From Burkholderiales bacterium (GTDB taxonomy: Bacteria; Pseudomonadota; Gammaproteobacteria; Burkholderiales; Burkholderiaceae_C), in assembly GCA_006227785.1 (NCBI GenBank), contig SBFU01000135.1, forward strand, positions 1 through 13,739: 13,739 nt of DNA, read 5' to 3'. Numbering within the stretch: the stretch's first letter is position 1; each line of letters opens with the position of its first letter. Below, piece by piece: positions 1 through 7,238 of the stretch. The notes beneath the pieces were generated by a model. It worked only from the letters and a program-made list of their open reading frames with translations, did no database searches and was not told the DNA's origin. The position numbers and the translations under genes are program-made.

Positions 1-963
1 GGGCGGGCGGTCGACAAGATTCTGGACGAGGCCGAACAGAAGATCTTCCACATCGGCGAGGAAGGCTCGCGGATGAAGGAGGGCTTCCAGTCCATGGACA
101 AGCTGGTCGTCGACCTGCTGGACCGCGTGACCGAAATGTCGGACAACCCCAACGACATCACCGGCGTGCCCACGGGTTTTCGCGATCTGGACCGCATGAC
201 ATCCGGGCTGCAGGCCGGCGACCTGGTGGTGCTGGCGGCACGTCCTTCCATGGGCAAGACCGCGTTTGCCATCAACATCGCCGAGCACGTGGCCCTCAAC
301 GAGGGCCTGCCGGTGGCTGTGTTCTCGATGGAAATGGGCGCATCCCAGTTGGCGGTGCGTATCGTGGGCTCCATCGGCCGGATCAACCAGAGCCATCTGC
401 GCACAGGCAAGCTCACCGACGATGAGTGGCCTCGCCTGACCGAGGCGATCGAAAAGCTACGGCAGGTGTCACTGCACATCGACGAAACCCCCGGCCTGAC
501 GCCGGGCGCCCTGCGTGCCAATGCGCGGCGTCTGTCCCGCCAGTGCGGCAAGCTGGGCCTGATCGTCGTGGACTACCTGCAGCTGATGAGCGGCAGCGGC
601 TCTGACGGTGACAACCGGGCGTCCGAACTGGGCGAGATCTCGCGTGGTCTGAAGATGCTGGCCAAGGAGTTGCAGTGCCCGGTGATTGCCCTGTCGCAGC
701 TGAACCGGTCGGTCGAGCAGCGCACCGACAAGCGCCCGATGATGAGCGACCTGCGCGAATCGGGCGCCATTGAACAGGATGCCGACATCATCATGTTCAT
801 CTACCGTGACGAGTACTACACCAAGGACGCCTGCAAGGAGCCGGGTGTGGCCGAGATCATCATCGGCAAGCAGCGCAACGGCCCCACCGGGACCGTCAAG
901 CTGGCCTTCCTCAACATGCTCACCCGCTTCGAGACCCTGGCCACAGACCACGGCGATTTCTGA
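1..963 (+). CDS. dnaB: Replicative DNA helicase DnaB, C-terminal part (5' end outside window)
   Basis: This is the ring helicase that unwinds DNA at the replication fork and interacts with primase and the clamp loader. The frame is open from base 1 and reads GRAVDKILDEAEQKIF before the first in-window ATG at 73. The gene is therefore cut by the window edge, and that ATG is not its start. About 320 residues are visible. They cover the end of the N-terminal/linker region and the whole RecA-like helicase domain. Walker A (RPSMGKT) lies at 241-261, with the Lys codon at 256. The catalytic-type Glu of FSMEMG is at 331-333. Walker B (LIVVDYLQL) lies at 559-585. The SQLNRSVE motif and the conserved block ending in FIYRDEYY follow. 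Roughly 140 N-terminal residues should lie upstream, judging from usual family length. The stop is TGA at 961. No intein or frameshift is seen. Confidence 0.97.
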   Translation, partial: GRAVDKILDEAEQKIFHIGEEGSRMKEGFQSMDKLVVDLLDRVTEMSDNPNDITGVPTGFRDLDRMTSGLQAGDLVVLAARPSMGKTAFAINIAEHVALNEGLPVAVFSMEMGASQLAVRIVGSIGRINQSHLRTGKLTDDEWPRLTEAIEKLRQVSLHIDETPGLTPGALRANARRLSRQCGKLGLIVVDYLQLMSGSGSDGDNRASELGEISRGLKMLAKELQCPVIALSQLNRSVEQRTDKRPMMSDLRESGAIEQDADIIMFIYRDEYYTKDACKEPGVAEIIIGKQRNGPTGTVKLAFLNMLTRFETLATDHGDF

Positions 964-1077
964 GGCCGGGTTTGACGCTGCCGGGTCACTCTGATAAGCC
1001 CACCAGCCGCAGGCACATGCTGGATTTCAGTGGATTTGTGGTTGGTCTTTGTCCACCAATGGGTGGGCAAGGCAGCC
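964..1077. other. Intergenic spacer after dnaB, no gene seen
   Basis: This is the first part of the 403-base gap between the convergent genes dnaB and phoH. It is less GC-rich than its surroundings at 1020-1055, where TGGATTT occurs twice, three bases apart (1021-1027 and 1031-1037). I see no convincing intrinsic terminator with a T tract for dnaB here. Open frames through the region are not supported by any recognisable protein. Confidence 0.6.
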
Positions 1078-1362
1078 GCGCAGGGGAGAAGCGCTCGGCT
1101 GTCGAAGCTCGTGTCCCATTCCAGGGCTCCCGTGGAACGGGCTTTGCCCTGCCACAGGGAGCGTCCCCCCTCCCAGCGCCGCAGGCGCGCCAGAGACGAG
1201 GGAAGCCGCGCAGCGGCGCAGGGCAGAGGCACTCGGCAGTCGAAGCACGTGTCTCATTCCAGGGCTCCCGTGGAACGGGCTTTGCCCGGCCACAGGGAGC
1301 GTCCCCCCTCCCAGCGCCGCAGGCGCGCCAGAGAGGGGGGAAGGCGCGCAGCGGCGCAGGGG
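1078..1362. repeat. Tandem 138-bp repeat, two full copies plus start of a third
   Basis: Copy 1 is 1078-1215 and copy 2 is 1216-1353. Copy-unit bases GCGCAGGG recur at 1354, exactly 138 bases on, after which the match stops just before the phoH stop codon. By hand alignment the two copies differ at about 10 of 138 positions, with no gaps. Each copy holds several inverted repeats: CAGGGC/GCCCTG around CCCGT-GGA-ACGGG (1122-1151 in copy 1), GCGCC-GCA-GGCGC (1314-1326 in copy 2), and CCCCCCTC (1303-1310) paired with GAGGGGGG (1333-1340) in copy 2. Because 138 is a multiple of three, several frames stay open and give a meaningless 46-residue repeat. The position between convergent genes suits a dispersed intergenic element that can serve as a transcription barrier. 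Membership of a genome-wide repeat family is inference. Confidence 0.9.
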
Positions 1363-1366
1363 GGAG

Positions 1367-3094
1367 TTACAGAACCTCGCTGGCGAAGTCCGCCAGCCGG
1401 GAGCGCTCACCTCGCGCCAGGGTGATGTGGCCACCGTGCGGCCAGCCCTTGAACCGGTCGACCGCATAGGTCATGCCGCTGGAGCCTTCGGTGAGGTAGG
1501 GCGTGTCGATCTGGGCAAGGTTGCCCATGCAGATGATCTTGGTGCCCGGGCCGGCGCGGGTGATCAGGGTCTTCATCTGCTTGGGCGTCAGGTTCTGTGC
1601 CTCGTCGATGATGACGTACTTGTTCATGAAGGTGCGCCCGCGCATGAAGTTCATGCTCTTGACCTTGATGCGGCTGCGGATCAGTTCGTTGGTGGCCGCA
1701 CGCCCCCATTCGCCGGCATTGCCGCCGTCGCCCTTGGCCAGGAACTCCAGGTTGTCGTCCAGCGCGCCCATCCAGGGGCCCATCTTCTCCTCTTCGGTGC
1801 CCGGCAGGAAGCCGATGTCCTCACCGACGCTGACCGTGGCCCGTGTCATGATGATCTCGGTGTAACGCCGGTCGTCCAGAACCTGCGTCAGGCCACTGGC
1901 CAGCGCCATCAGGGTTTTGCCTGTACCGGCGGTGCCGGCCAGGGTCACAAAGTCGATCTCCGGGTCCATCAGCAGGTTGAGGGCGAAGTTCTGCTCGCGA
2001 TTGCGGCTGGTGACGCCCCAGACGGCATTTTTGAGGTGGGTGAAGTCCTTCAGGGTCTTCAGCACCGCCGTCTTGTCCCGGATTTCGGTCACGCGGGCGT
2101 ACAGGGAGGGCTCCCCTGGTGCCTCGAAATAGACGAACTGGTTGATGTGGAACTGGGCCACCGCCGGACCGCTGACCCGGTAGAAAGTGTGGCTGCCGCT
2201 CTGCCAGCTTTCGATGGTCTTGCTCTGGCGGGTCCAGAAGTCGGCTGGCAGGGCCAGGGCGCCGGAATACAGCAGTTCACCATCGTCCAGTGTCTTGTCG
2301 TTCTCGTAGTCTTCGGCGGCCAGGCCCAGCGCGCGGGCCTTGACCCGCATGTTGATGTCCTTGGACACCAGAATGACCTCCCGGTCCGGGTGCTTCTGGC
2401 GCAGCGCGTGCACCACCCCCAGGATCTGGTTGTCCGCCTTGCCCTGTGGCAGGCTGGAGGGCAGCTCGTTGGTCAGCGGTTCGGTCTGGAAGTACAGCAG
2501 TCCGCGTGCCGACTGATGACCGGTGGCCGACAGTTTGAGCCCTTTGCCCATATCGCCGCCGCTCTGGGCGGCCAGGGCGTCCAGGGTCCGGCTGGTCTGG
2601 CGACCATTGCGGGCCACCTCGGTCATGCCTTTTTTGTGGCCGTCGAGTTCCTCCAGAACAATCATCGGCAGGAAGATGTCGTGTTCTTCAAACCGGAAAA
2701 GACTGACCGGGTCGTGCAGCAGCACGTTGGTGTCGAGCACGAACAGCCGGGGCGTTGCTTTGCTGCCCGAAGATCGGGTGACCGCCCTGGCCGCCCTTGA
2801 GGTTCCGTCCTGTCCCTTGCGCGGGCGGGCGGGTGCGACGGCAGGCTCGGGTGTCGTTTTGGCCGACGGAGGTTCAACCGGCTTGGGCAGCTGAGCAGGT
2901 TTGAGCGCCTCCGCTTTGCGGGTCCGCGGCTTGGTGGCCGCTGACCTCTGCGGCGCCCCGGACGACTCGGGCCTCGAGGGCCGAGTGTCTGCGATGGGCT
3001 CTGGAGGATCAAATGCTTCGATATCGGCCTTCAGGCTGTAGGCCTCGGGCGAAAGAAGGGCGGCGCGTTTGGCAGGTGCAGGAGGCAGTGGCAT
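1367..3094 (-). CDS. phoH: PIN domain-PhoH family ATPase (PhoH2-like)
   Basis: The 575-residue protein joins an N-terminal PIN nuclease domain to a PhoH-type P-loop ATPase. Studied members of this architecture (PhoH2) act as RNA helicase/ribonucleases. Residues 1-112 are Pro/Ala/Lys/Arg-rich and probably disordered. The PIN domain spans about 115-255: LFVLDTNVLLHDP (117-129, metal-binding Asp121), Glu149 in LEELD, Asp221 in KADNQIL and Asp246 in SKDINMR. The ATPase domain spans about 360-570, with Walker A LAGTAGTGKT (385-394), Walker B VIIDE (494-498) and QNLTPKQMKTL. The acidic residues expected of an active PIN fold appear to be present. ATG at 3094 is chosen because the opening MPLPPAPAKRAALLSPEAY resembles related Burkholderiales proteins; no strong ribosome binding site precedes it. 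The gene converges on dnaB. A terminator hairpin lies about 40 bases upstream of its start. Its precise RNA targets cannot be told from sequence. Confidence 0.93.
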   Translation of the reverse strand: MPLPPAPAKRAALLSPEAYSLKADIEAFDPPEPIADTRPSRPESSGAPQRSAATKPRTRKAEALKPAQLPKPVEPPSAKTTPEPAVAPARPRKGQDGTSRAARAVTRSSGSKATPRLFVLDTNVLLHDPVSLFRFEEHDIFLPMIVLEELDGHKKGMTEVARNGRQTSRTLDALAAQSGGDMGKGLKLSATGHQSARGLLYFQTEPLTNELPSSLPQGKADNQILGVVHALRQKHPDREVILVSKDINMRVKARALGLAAEDYENDKTLDDGELLYSGALALPADFWTRQSKTIESWQSGSHTFYRVSGPAVAQFHINQFVYFEAPGEPSLYARVTEIRDKTAVLKTLKDFTHLKNAVWGVTSRNREQNFALNLLMDPEIDFVTLAGTAGTGKTLMALASGLTQVLDDRRYTEIIMTRATVSVGEDIGFLPGTEEEKMGPWMGALDDNLEFLAKGDGGNAGEWGRAATNELIRSRIKVKSMNFMRGRTFMNKYVIIDEAQNLTPKQMKTLITRAGPGTKIICMGNLAQIDTPYLTEGSSGMTYAVDRFKGWPHGGHITLARGERSRLADFASEVL

Positions 3095-3130
3095 GGATGC
3101 GGGTCAGGACCGGTGGAAGAGGGCCGAAAA

Positions 3131-3160
3131 GCAAAAAGCCGCCAGGGTCACCGGGCGGCT
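3131..3160 (-). terminator. Intrinsic terminator on minus strand, between bcp and phoH
   Basis: On the plus strand AGCCGCC (3137-3143) is the reverse complement of GGCGGCT (3154-3160), with a 10-base loop. Bases 3133-3137 are AAAAA. Read on the minus strand this is a seven-pair GC-rich stem followed at once by five Ts, with more Ts just after. It would end transcripts from bcp. It lies only about 40 bases before the phoH ATG, so any phoH transcript starting upstream must read through it. Confidence 0.8.
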
Positions 3161-3212
3161 CTCGGGGTGGCAAATGCGATCGAAGCGGGGGGGAGCCGGA
3201 TGGCGTCCTCGG

Positions 3213-3235
3213 GTCATGGAACCATTATGCATGAC
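3213..3235 (-). promoter_or_regulatory. Candidate phoH promoter/operator: palindrome around a -10-like sequence
   Basis: GTCATG (3213-3218) and CATGAC (3230-3235) form a perfect inverted repeat with 11 bases between. The interior contains CATAAT on the minus strand, close to the TATAAT -10 consensus, in an otherwise very GC-rich gap. No good -35 hexamer is visible 16-18 bases upstream. Reading as a phoH promoter with an overlapping operator is speculative. Confidence 0.3.
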
Positions 3236-3276
3236 TCCTGTGACGGCTCGCCCCTCGCTCTCGGAGGCCGCGCCCT

Positions 3277-3300
3277 GCCGGTGCCTGGCAGGCGCCCGGC
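3277..3300 (-). other. Hairpin just after the bcp stop codon
   Basis: GCCGG (3277-3281) pairs with CCGGC (3296-3300), and inside it GCCT (3283-3286) pairs with AGGC (3290-3293) around a three-base loop. It sits six bases past the bcp stop on the minus strand. No T tract follows on that strand, so it may protect the 3' end or be a weak terminator rather than a classical one. Confidence 0.4.
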
Positions 3301-3306
3301 GGCAAC

Positions 3307-3783
3307 TCAGGCAGCCTTCTTGAGGGCCTTGACGGCCTTGAGCACCTCTTCCACATGGCCTGGCACCTTCAGCCCGCGCCATTCCTGCTTGAGCACGCCA
3401 TCGGCACCGATCAGGAAGGTGCTGCGCTCAATGCCCTTGACCTTCTTGCCGTACATGATCTTGTTCTTGACCACACCGAACATGTGGCACATCTTCTCTT
3501 CCGTGTCGGCGATGAGCTCGAAGGGCAACTCCAGCTTGAGCTTGAAGTCGTCGTGAGACTTCATGTTGTCGCGCGAAACGCCGAACACCTGGGCACCCGC
3601 CTTGACGAAGTCCTTGTACTTGTCGCGGAACTGCATGGCTTCGGTGGTGCAGCCAGGGGTGTTGTCCTTCGGGTAGAAGTACAGGACCACGGTCTGACCC
3701 AGATGGCTCTGGTGACTGACCTTGATGCCGCCGGTGGCCTGGGCTTCGAATTCGGGAATGGGTTTGTTGACAACGACTGCCAT
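3307..3783 (-). CDS. bcp: Thioredoxin-dependent peroxiredoxin, Bcp/PrxQ family
   Basis: This 158-residue cytoplasmic thiol peroxidase reduces hydrogen peroxide and organic hydroperoxides, with thioredoxin as the usual electron donor. The peroxidatic cysteine is Cys45 in YPKDNTPGCTTEAM, and the active-site Thr42/Pro43 context is intact. The DGVLKQEWRG-VPGHVEEVL tail is typical of the family. The resolving cysteine found five residues later in many members (Cys50 in E. coli) is Met50 here. The only other cysteine is Cys99 (KMCHMFGV). Recycling may therefore be of the 1-Cys type or use Cys99. Length matches the family. ATG at 3783 is preceded by a moderate AGGGG about ten bases upstream. The gene lies between the Mth938-like gene and phoH, with gaps above 200 bases on both sides, so it may be a single unit ended by the terminator at 3131-3160. 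Confidence 0.96.
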   Translation of the reverse strand: MAVVVNKPIPEFEAQATGGIKVSHQSHLGQTVVLYFYPKDNTPGCTTEAMQFRDKYKDFVKAGAQVFGVSRDNMKSHDDFKLKLELPFELIADTEEKMCHMFGVVKNKIMYGKKVKGIERSTFLIGADGVLKQEWRGLKVPGHVEEVLKAVKALKKAA

Positions 3784-3999
3784 GCTGCGAGGACCCCTGA
3801 CGTGAGTTGGTGGAGATTCGTTGGCTTCCCGTGCACACTGGACCCGTCCGGCAGCAGGCAGAACGCAGACTCGAATCGAGCGAACCCCGCCAGGACGGCT
3901 TCACTGTCTCGGCTCCGCGGTTGCGGCCCTGCAGCCCGGCTCGATGCCACCGGCGCTGTCTTTCCCTGCTGAAGGCAGGTCAGGAAACAAACCGCTATT

Positions 4000-4410
4000 T
4001 TACCCCGAACCGGATCCGGACGGGGCGTCTTCGCCACCCAGCAGCAGTGCCGCGATGACGCGCCTGCCTTCGCTGGCCAGAATGTTGTAGGTCCGGCAGG
4101 CCGCGCGGGTGTCCATGGTTTCGACCCCGATCCGGCGCGTGGTCAGCCCGCTGAGCAGTGCGCTCGGCGCGAACCGGAGGCGCGATCCGCTGCCGAACAC
4201 CACCAGTTCCGGCGGGGCGGCGTCGCCATGGGGCAGCTTGTCAAAGTGTTCGGCTCTCAGATCCTCGACCCTTGTACAGGCCCAGGGCTCGACGCGACCG
4301 GACGAGGAGACCACCACGCTGTGGTCGTAGCGCTGGCCGTTGACGGCGATCCAGCCGTCTCCGTAGGCGGTGATGGCCACCGTGTCGTGCCGGTCCGCGT
4401 GCAGTTTCAT
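4000..4410 (-). CDS. Mth938-like domain protein (DUF498/NDUFAF3-like)
   Basis: The protein is a small single-domain one of 136 residues from the chosen ATG at 4410. It resembles the Mth938 fold family, which includes mitochondrial complex I assembly factor NDUFAF3; its bacterial role is not settled. Recognisable blocks are MKLHADRHDTVAITAYG at the start, a conserved ELVVFGSGSRLRFAP strand-turn-strand (about residues 68-82), and IGVETMDTRAACRTYNILASEGRRVIAALLL (about 94-124), the family's most conserved part. A longer frame reaches 4506, but its 32 extra residues are Arg/Ser-rich and unlike the family, and it would overlap the divergent alaA upstream region. The tail GGEDAPSGSGSG is low-complexity. 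No membrane segment or signal peptide is seen. The gene is divergent from alaA across a 172-base gap. Confidence 0.85.
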   Translation of the reverse strand: MKLHADRHDTVAITAYGDGWIAVNGQRYDHSVVVSSSGRVEPWACTRVEDLRAEHFDKLPHGDAAPPELVVFGSGSRLRFAPSALLSGLTTRRIGVETMDTRAACRTYNILASEGRRVIAALLLGGEDAPSGSGSG

Positions 4411-4572
4411 GGGGAGCTGAAAGGGGGCGAAAAGGAGCGAGCCGCGCCGGGAACTGGGGGGAACTGTGGTCAAATTGCGGGTTTTCCCCGGACTTCCGAC
4501 GCGCATCCGACAGGTGGACTATAGCGTGCCATGCGCTCCGGCGTCCGGGGATCCATCCATTGAGCCCCAAGT

Positions 4573-4585
4573 GGGAGGGATCTTG
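4573..4585 (+). promoter_or_regulatory. Ribosome binding site fixing a TTG start for alaA
   Basis: GGGAGGGA at 4573-4580 is a near-ideal Shine-Dalgarno sequence. The in-frame TTG at 4583 follows it at normal spacing. Translation from this TTG gives a 408-residue protein whose ends match E. coli AlaA (405 residues, from memory). The in-frame ATG at 4466 has no comparable site and adds 39 unrelated residues. Confidence 0.85.
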
Positions 4586-5809
4586 AAGACCGTCCAGAAA
4601 TCCGCCAAGCTGGCCAACGTCTGCTACGACATCCGGGGTCCGATCATGGACGCGGCGCGGCAGATGGAGGAAGAAGGCCACAAGATCATCAAGCTGAACA
4701 TCGGCAATCTGGCGGTGTTCGGCTTCGATGCGCCGGAGGAGATTCAGCAGGACATGATCCGCAACCTGCCGAACTCGGCGGGCTATTCGGACAGCAAGGG
4801 CATTTTTGCTGCCCGCAAGGCCGTCATGCACGAAACCCAGAAGCAGGGGATTGCGGGCGTGACCCTGGATGACATCTATCTGGGCAATGGCGCCAGCGAG
4901 CTGATCGTCATGGCGACCAATGCCCTGCTGGACAACGGTGACGAACTGCTCCTGCCCTCACCGGACTACCCGCTGTGGACGGCAGCGGTCAGCCTCTCGG
5001 GCGGTACTCCGGTGCATTACATGTGCGATGAGTCGAAGGGCTGGCTGCCGGACCTGGAGGATATCCGCCGCAAGATCACGCCGGCCACCAAGGGCATTGT
5101 GGTCATCAACCCCAACAACCCGACCGGTGCGCTTTACCCGGACGACATGCTGCGCCAGATTGTGGCGATCGCGCGCGAGCACGGGCTGGTGATCTTCGCC
5201 GACGAGGTATACGACAAGGTGCTCTATGACGGCAGCCAGCACACCGCCATTGCCAGCCTCTCCGACGATGTCCTGACCTTGACTTTCAACTCGCTTTCGA
5301 AGAGCTACCGTTCCTGCGGATACCGGGCCGGCTGGCTGGTGGTCTCGGGCGACAAGAAGCCGGCTCGCGACTACATCGAAGGCCTGAACATGCTCTCGAA
5401 CATGCGTCTGTGCGCCAATGTTCCGGGGCAATGGGCGATCCAGACGGCCTTGGGGGGGTACCAGAGCATCAATGAGCTGGTGGCTGAAGGCGGGCGCCTG
5501 CGCCGCCAGCGAGACCTGGCCTACGAGCTGATCACCGCCATTCCGGGCGTCAGCTGCGTCAAACCCAAGGCGGCCCTGTACATGTTTCCGAGACTGGACC
5601 CGGCGGTCTACCCGATCGAAGACGATCAGCAGTTCTTTCTGGAGTGCCTTCAGGAGACCAGGGTGATGCTGGTGCAGGGATCGGGCTTCAACTACCCGGA
5701 CAACCAGCATTTCCGCATTGTTTTCCTGCCCCATGAAGATGACCTGCGCGAGGCCATCGGGCGCCTGGCGCGCTTTCTTGAACACTGGCGAAAGCGGCAT
5801 GGCACCTGA
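4583..5809 (+). CDS. alaA: Alanine-synthesising PLP-dependent aminotransferase (AlaA type)
   Basis: This fold-type I aminotransferase makes alanine from pyruvate with glutamate as amino donor. With the TTG start at 4583 the protein has 408 residues and aligns along its whole length with what I recall of E. coli AlaA (YfbQ): SAKLANVCYDIRGP near the N terminus, then LNIGN, GNGASELIV and PDYPLWTAAVSLSGG. The catalytic residues are in place: Tyr129 in PDYP, Asn179 in NPNNPTG, Asp207 in FADEVYD, the PLP-binding Lys240 in NSLSKSYR, and Arg378 in HFRIV, which binds the substrate carboxylate. SMRLCANVP-type and VSCVKPKAALYMFP blocks follow. The gene lies upstream of hom with a 103-base gap. No strong promoter is seen in the gap before it; TATAGC at 4520 is only a weak -10 candidate. 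AlaC or a broader-specificity relative is the alternative, but similarity favours AlaA. Confidence 0.92.
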   Translation: MKTVQKSAKLANVCYDIRGPIMDAARQMEEEGHKIIKLNIGNLAVFGFDAPEEIQQDMIRNLPNSAGYSDSKGIFAARKAVMHETQKQGIAGVTLDDIYLGNGASELIVMATNALLDNGDELLLPSPDYPLWTAAVSLSGGTPVHYMCDESKGWLPDLEDIRRKITPATKGIVVINPNNPTGALYPDDMLRQIVAIAREHGLVIFADEVYDKVLYDGSQHTAIASLSDDVLTLTFNSLSKSYRSCGYRAGWLVVSGDKKPARDYIEGLNMLSNMRLCANVPGQWAIQTALGGYQSINELVAEGGRLRRQRDLAYELITAIPGVSCVKPKAALYMFPRLDPAVYPIEDDQQFFLECLQETRVMLVQGSGFNYPDNQHFRIVFLPHEDDLREAIGRLARFLEHWRKRHGT

Positions 5810-5912
5810 CATGTTGGAGCCGACAGGGCAGCGGTCGCCCCGTGGCCGTCCAAGGCGTTGATGGGCGAGCCTTCAGTTGCGAAGCAGAATTTTTGAAACC
5901 ATCGAGATACAC

Positions 5913-7235
5913 ATGAAACCGATCCAAGTAGGCCTGCTGGGCATGGGCACTGTCGGCAGCGGCACGTACAAGGTGTTGCTGCGCAATCAGGAGGAAATCA
6001 AGCGACGCGCCGGAAGGGGCATCGAGATCACCATGGTGGCTGACCTGGATGTTGAACGCGCACGGGGTCTGGTCGATGCGGGTGTCACGGTGGTCGGGGA
6101 TGCCCGCGAGGTGATTGCCAACCCGGACATCGACATCGTCATCGAGCTGATTGGTGGCTATGGCATCGCTCGGACGCTGGTGCTGGAGGCGATTGCCGCG
6201 GGCAAGCATGTGGTCACGGCCAACAAGGCTCTGCTCGCGGTTCACGGCACCGAAATCTTTGCCGCCGCCTCGGCACGCGGCGTGATGGTGGCGTTCGAGG
6301 CCGCGGTGGCGGGTGGCATCCCCATCATCAAGGCCTTGCGAGAAGGTCTGACTGCCAACCGCATCGAGTGGATCGCCGGCATCATCAACGGCACCACCAA
6401 TTTCATCCTGTCCGAGATGCGCGACAAGGGTCTGGACTTCGATGTGGTGCTGAAAGAGGCCCAACGCCTGGGCTACGCCGAGGCCGATCCGACGTTCGAC
6501 ATCGAGGGCGTGGATGCGGCGCACAAGGCGACCCTGATGAGCGCCATCGCCTTCGGCATCCCGGTGCAGTTTGACAAGGCGCACGTGGAGGGCATCACGC
6601 AGCTGTCGTCCACGGATATCCGCTATGCCGAACAACTGGGCTACCGCATCAAGCTGCTGGGCATCACCAAGCGCAACGAATGCGGGGTGGAACTGCGGGT
6701 CCATCCCTGCCTCGTGCCCGCCAAGCGGCTGATCGCCAATGTGGAGGGTGCCATGAACGCCGTGGTGGTGCAGGGCGATGCCGTGGGTACCACGCTGTAC
6801 TACGGCAAGGGCGCAGGCAGCGAGCCCACGGCCAGCGCCGTGGTGGCCGACCTGGTGGACATCACACGCCTGCACACTGCCGACCCGTTGAACCGGGTGC
6901 CGCACCTGGCGTTCCAGCCCGATGCCATGAGCGACCTGCCGGTGGTCCCGATGTCGGAGGTGCGTACCAGCTACTACCTGCGCCTGCGCGTGGCCGATCA
7001 GGCCGGTGTACTGTCACAGGTCACCGGTCTGCTGGCCGGGGCCGACATCAGCATCGATGCCGTGTTGCAGCGGGAGGCCGATGAGGTCGGCGGTGAGGGC
7101 GCCACGTCGACCGATCTGATCATCCTGACCCACGAGACCCGCGAAGGCACCATGAACGAGGTAATGGCCAGAATGCAGTCGCTGCCGAGTGTGCTCGCCC
7201 CGATCACCCGGATTCGCAAGGAAGAGCTGAATTGA
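5913..7235 (+). CDS. hom: Homoserine dehydrogenase
   Basis: The enzyme reduces aspartate semialdehyde to homoserine with NAD(P)H, at the branch to threonine and methionine. The 440-residue protein is a stand-alone enzyme, not the aspartokinase fusion of E. coli ThrA. The Rossmann nucleotide loop GLLGMGTVGSGT is at residues 7-18. TANKALLAVHG holds Lys105. GIINGTTNFIL is at about 157-166. The signature GYAEADPTFDIEGVDAAHKA (188-206) carries the presumed catalytic Asp201 and Lys205. A C-terminal ACT domain (about 354-430, SYYLRLRVADQAGVLSQVTGLLA) indicates allosteric control, usually by threonine. ATG at 5913 is chosen because MKPIQVGLLG starts directly at the first strand; the TTG at 5877 would add 12 unusual residues. 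The ribosome binding site is weak. The gene sits between alaA and thrC on the same strand. Confidence 0.96.
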   Translation: MKPIQVGLLGMGTVGSGTYKVLLRNQEEIKRRAGRGIEITMVADLDVERARGLVDAGVTVVGDAREVIANPDIDIVIELIGGYGIARTLVLEAIAAGKHVVTANKALLAVHGTEIFAAASARGVMVAFEAAVAGGIPIIKALREGLTANRIEWIAGIINGTTNFILSEMRDKGLDFDVVLKEAQRLGYAEADPTFDIEGVDAAHKATLMSAIAFGIPVQFDKAHVEGITQLSSTDIRYAEQLGYRIKLLGITKRNECGVELRVHPCLVPAKRLIANVEGAMNAVVVQGDAVGTTLYYGKGAGSEPTASAVVADLVDITRLHTADPLNRVPHLAFQPDAMSDLPVVPMSEVRTSYYLRLRVADQAGVLSQVTGLLAGADISIDAVLQREADEVGGEGATSTDLIILTHETREGTMNEVMARMQSLPSVLAPITRIRKEELN

Positions 7236-7238
7236 CCT

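Noticed and set aside
1078..1362. CRISPR array
   Set aside because: Adjacent 138-bp units without unique spacers and without cas genes are a tandem repeat, not CRISPR.
1027..1467. Apparent protein with 46-residue repeats
   Set aside because: The 138-bp DNA repeat is a multiple of three, so open frames on both strands show the repeat; none has a ribosome binding site or known motif.
1049..2800. 583-codon plus-strand open frame across the repeat and phoH
   Set aside because: It is antisense to phoH over most of its length; its translation is His/Gly/Val/Gln/Leu-rich with no family features, a usual artefact of GC-rich codon bias.
4411..4506. N-terminal extension of the Mth938-like protein
   Set aside because: The 32 extra residues are Arg/Ser-rich and unlike the family; conservation starts at MKLHADR.
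4466..4582. N-terminal extension of AlaA
   Set aside because: The segment has no family match and no ribosome binding site at ATG 4466, while TTG 4583 has a strong one.
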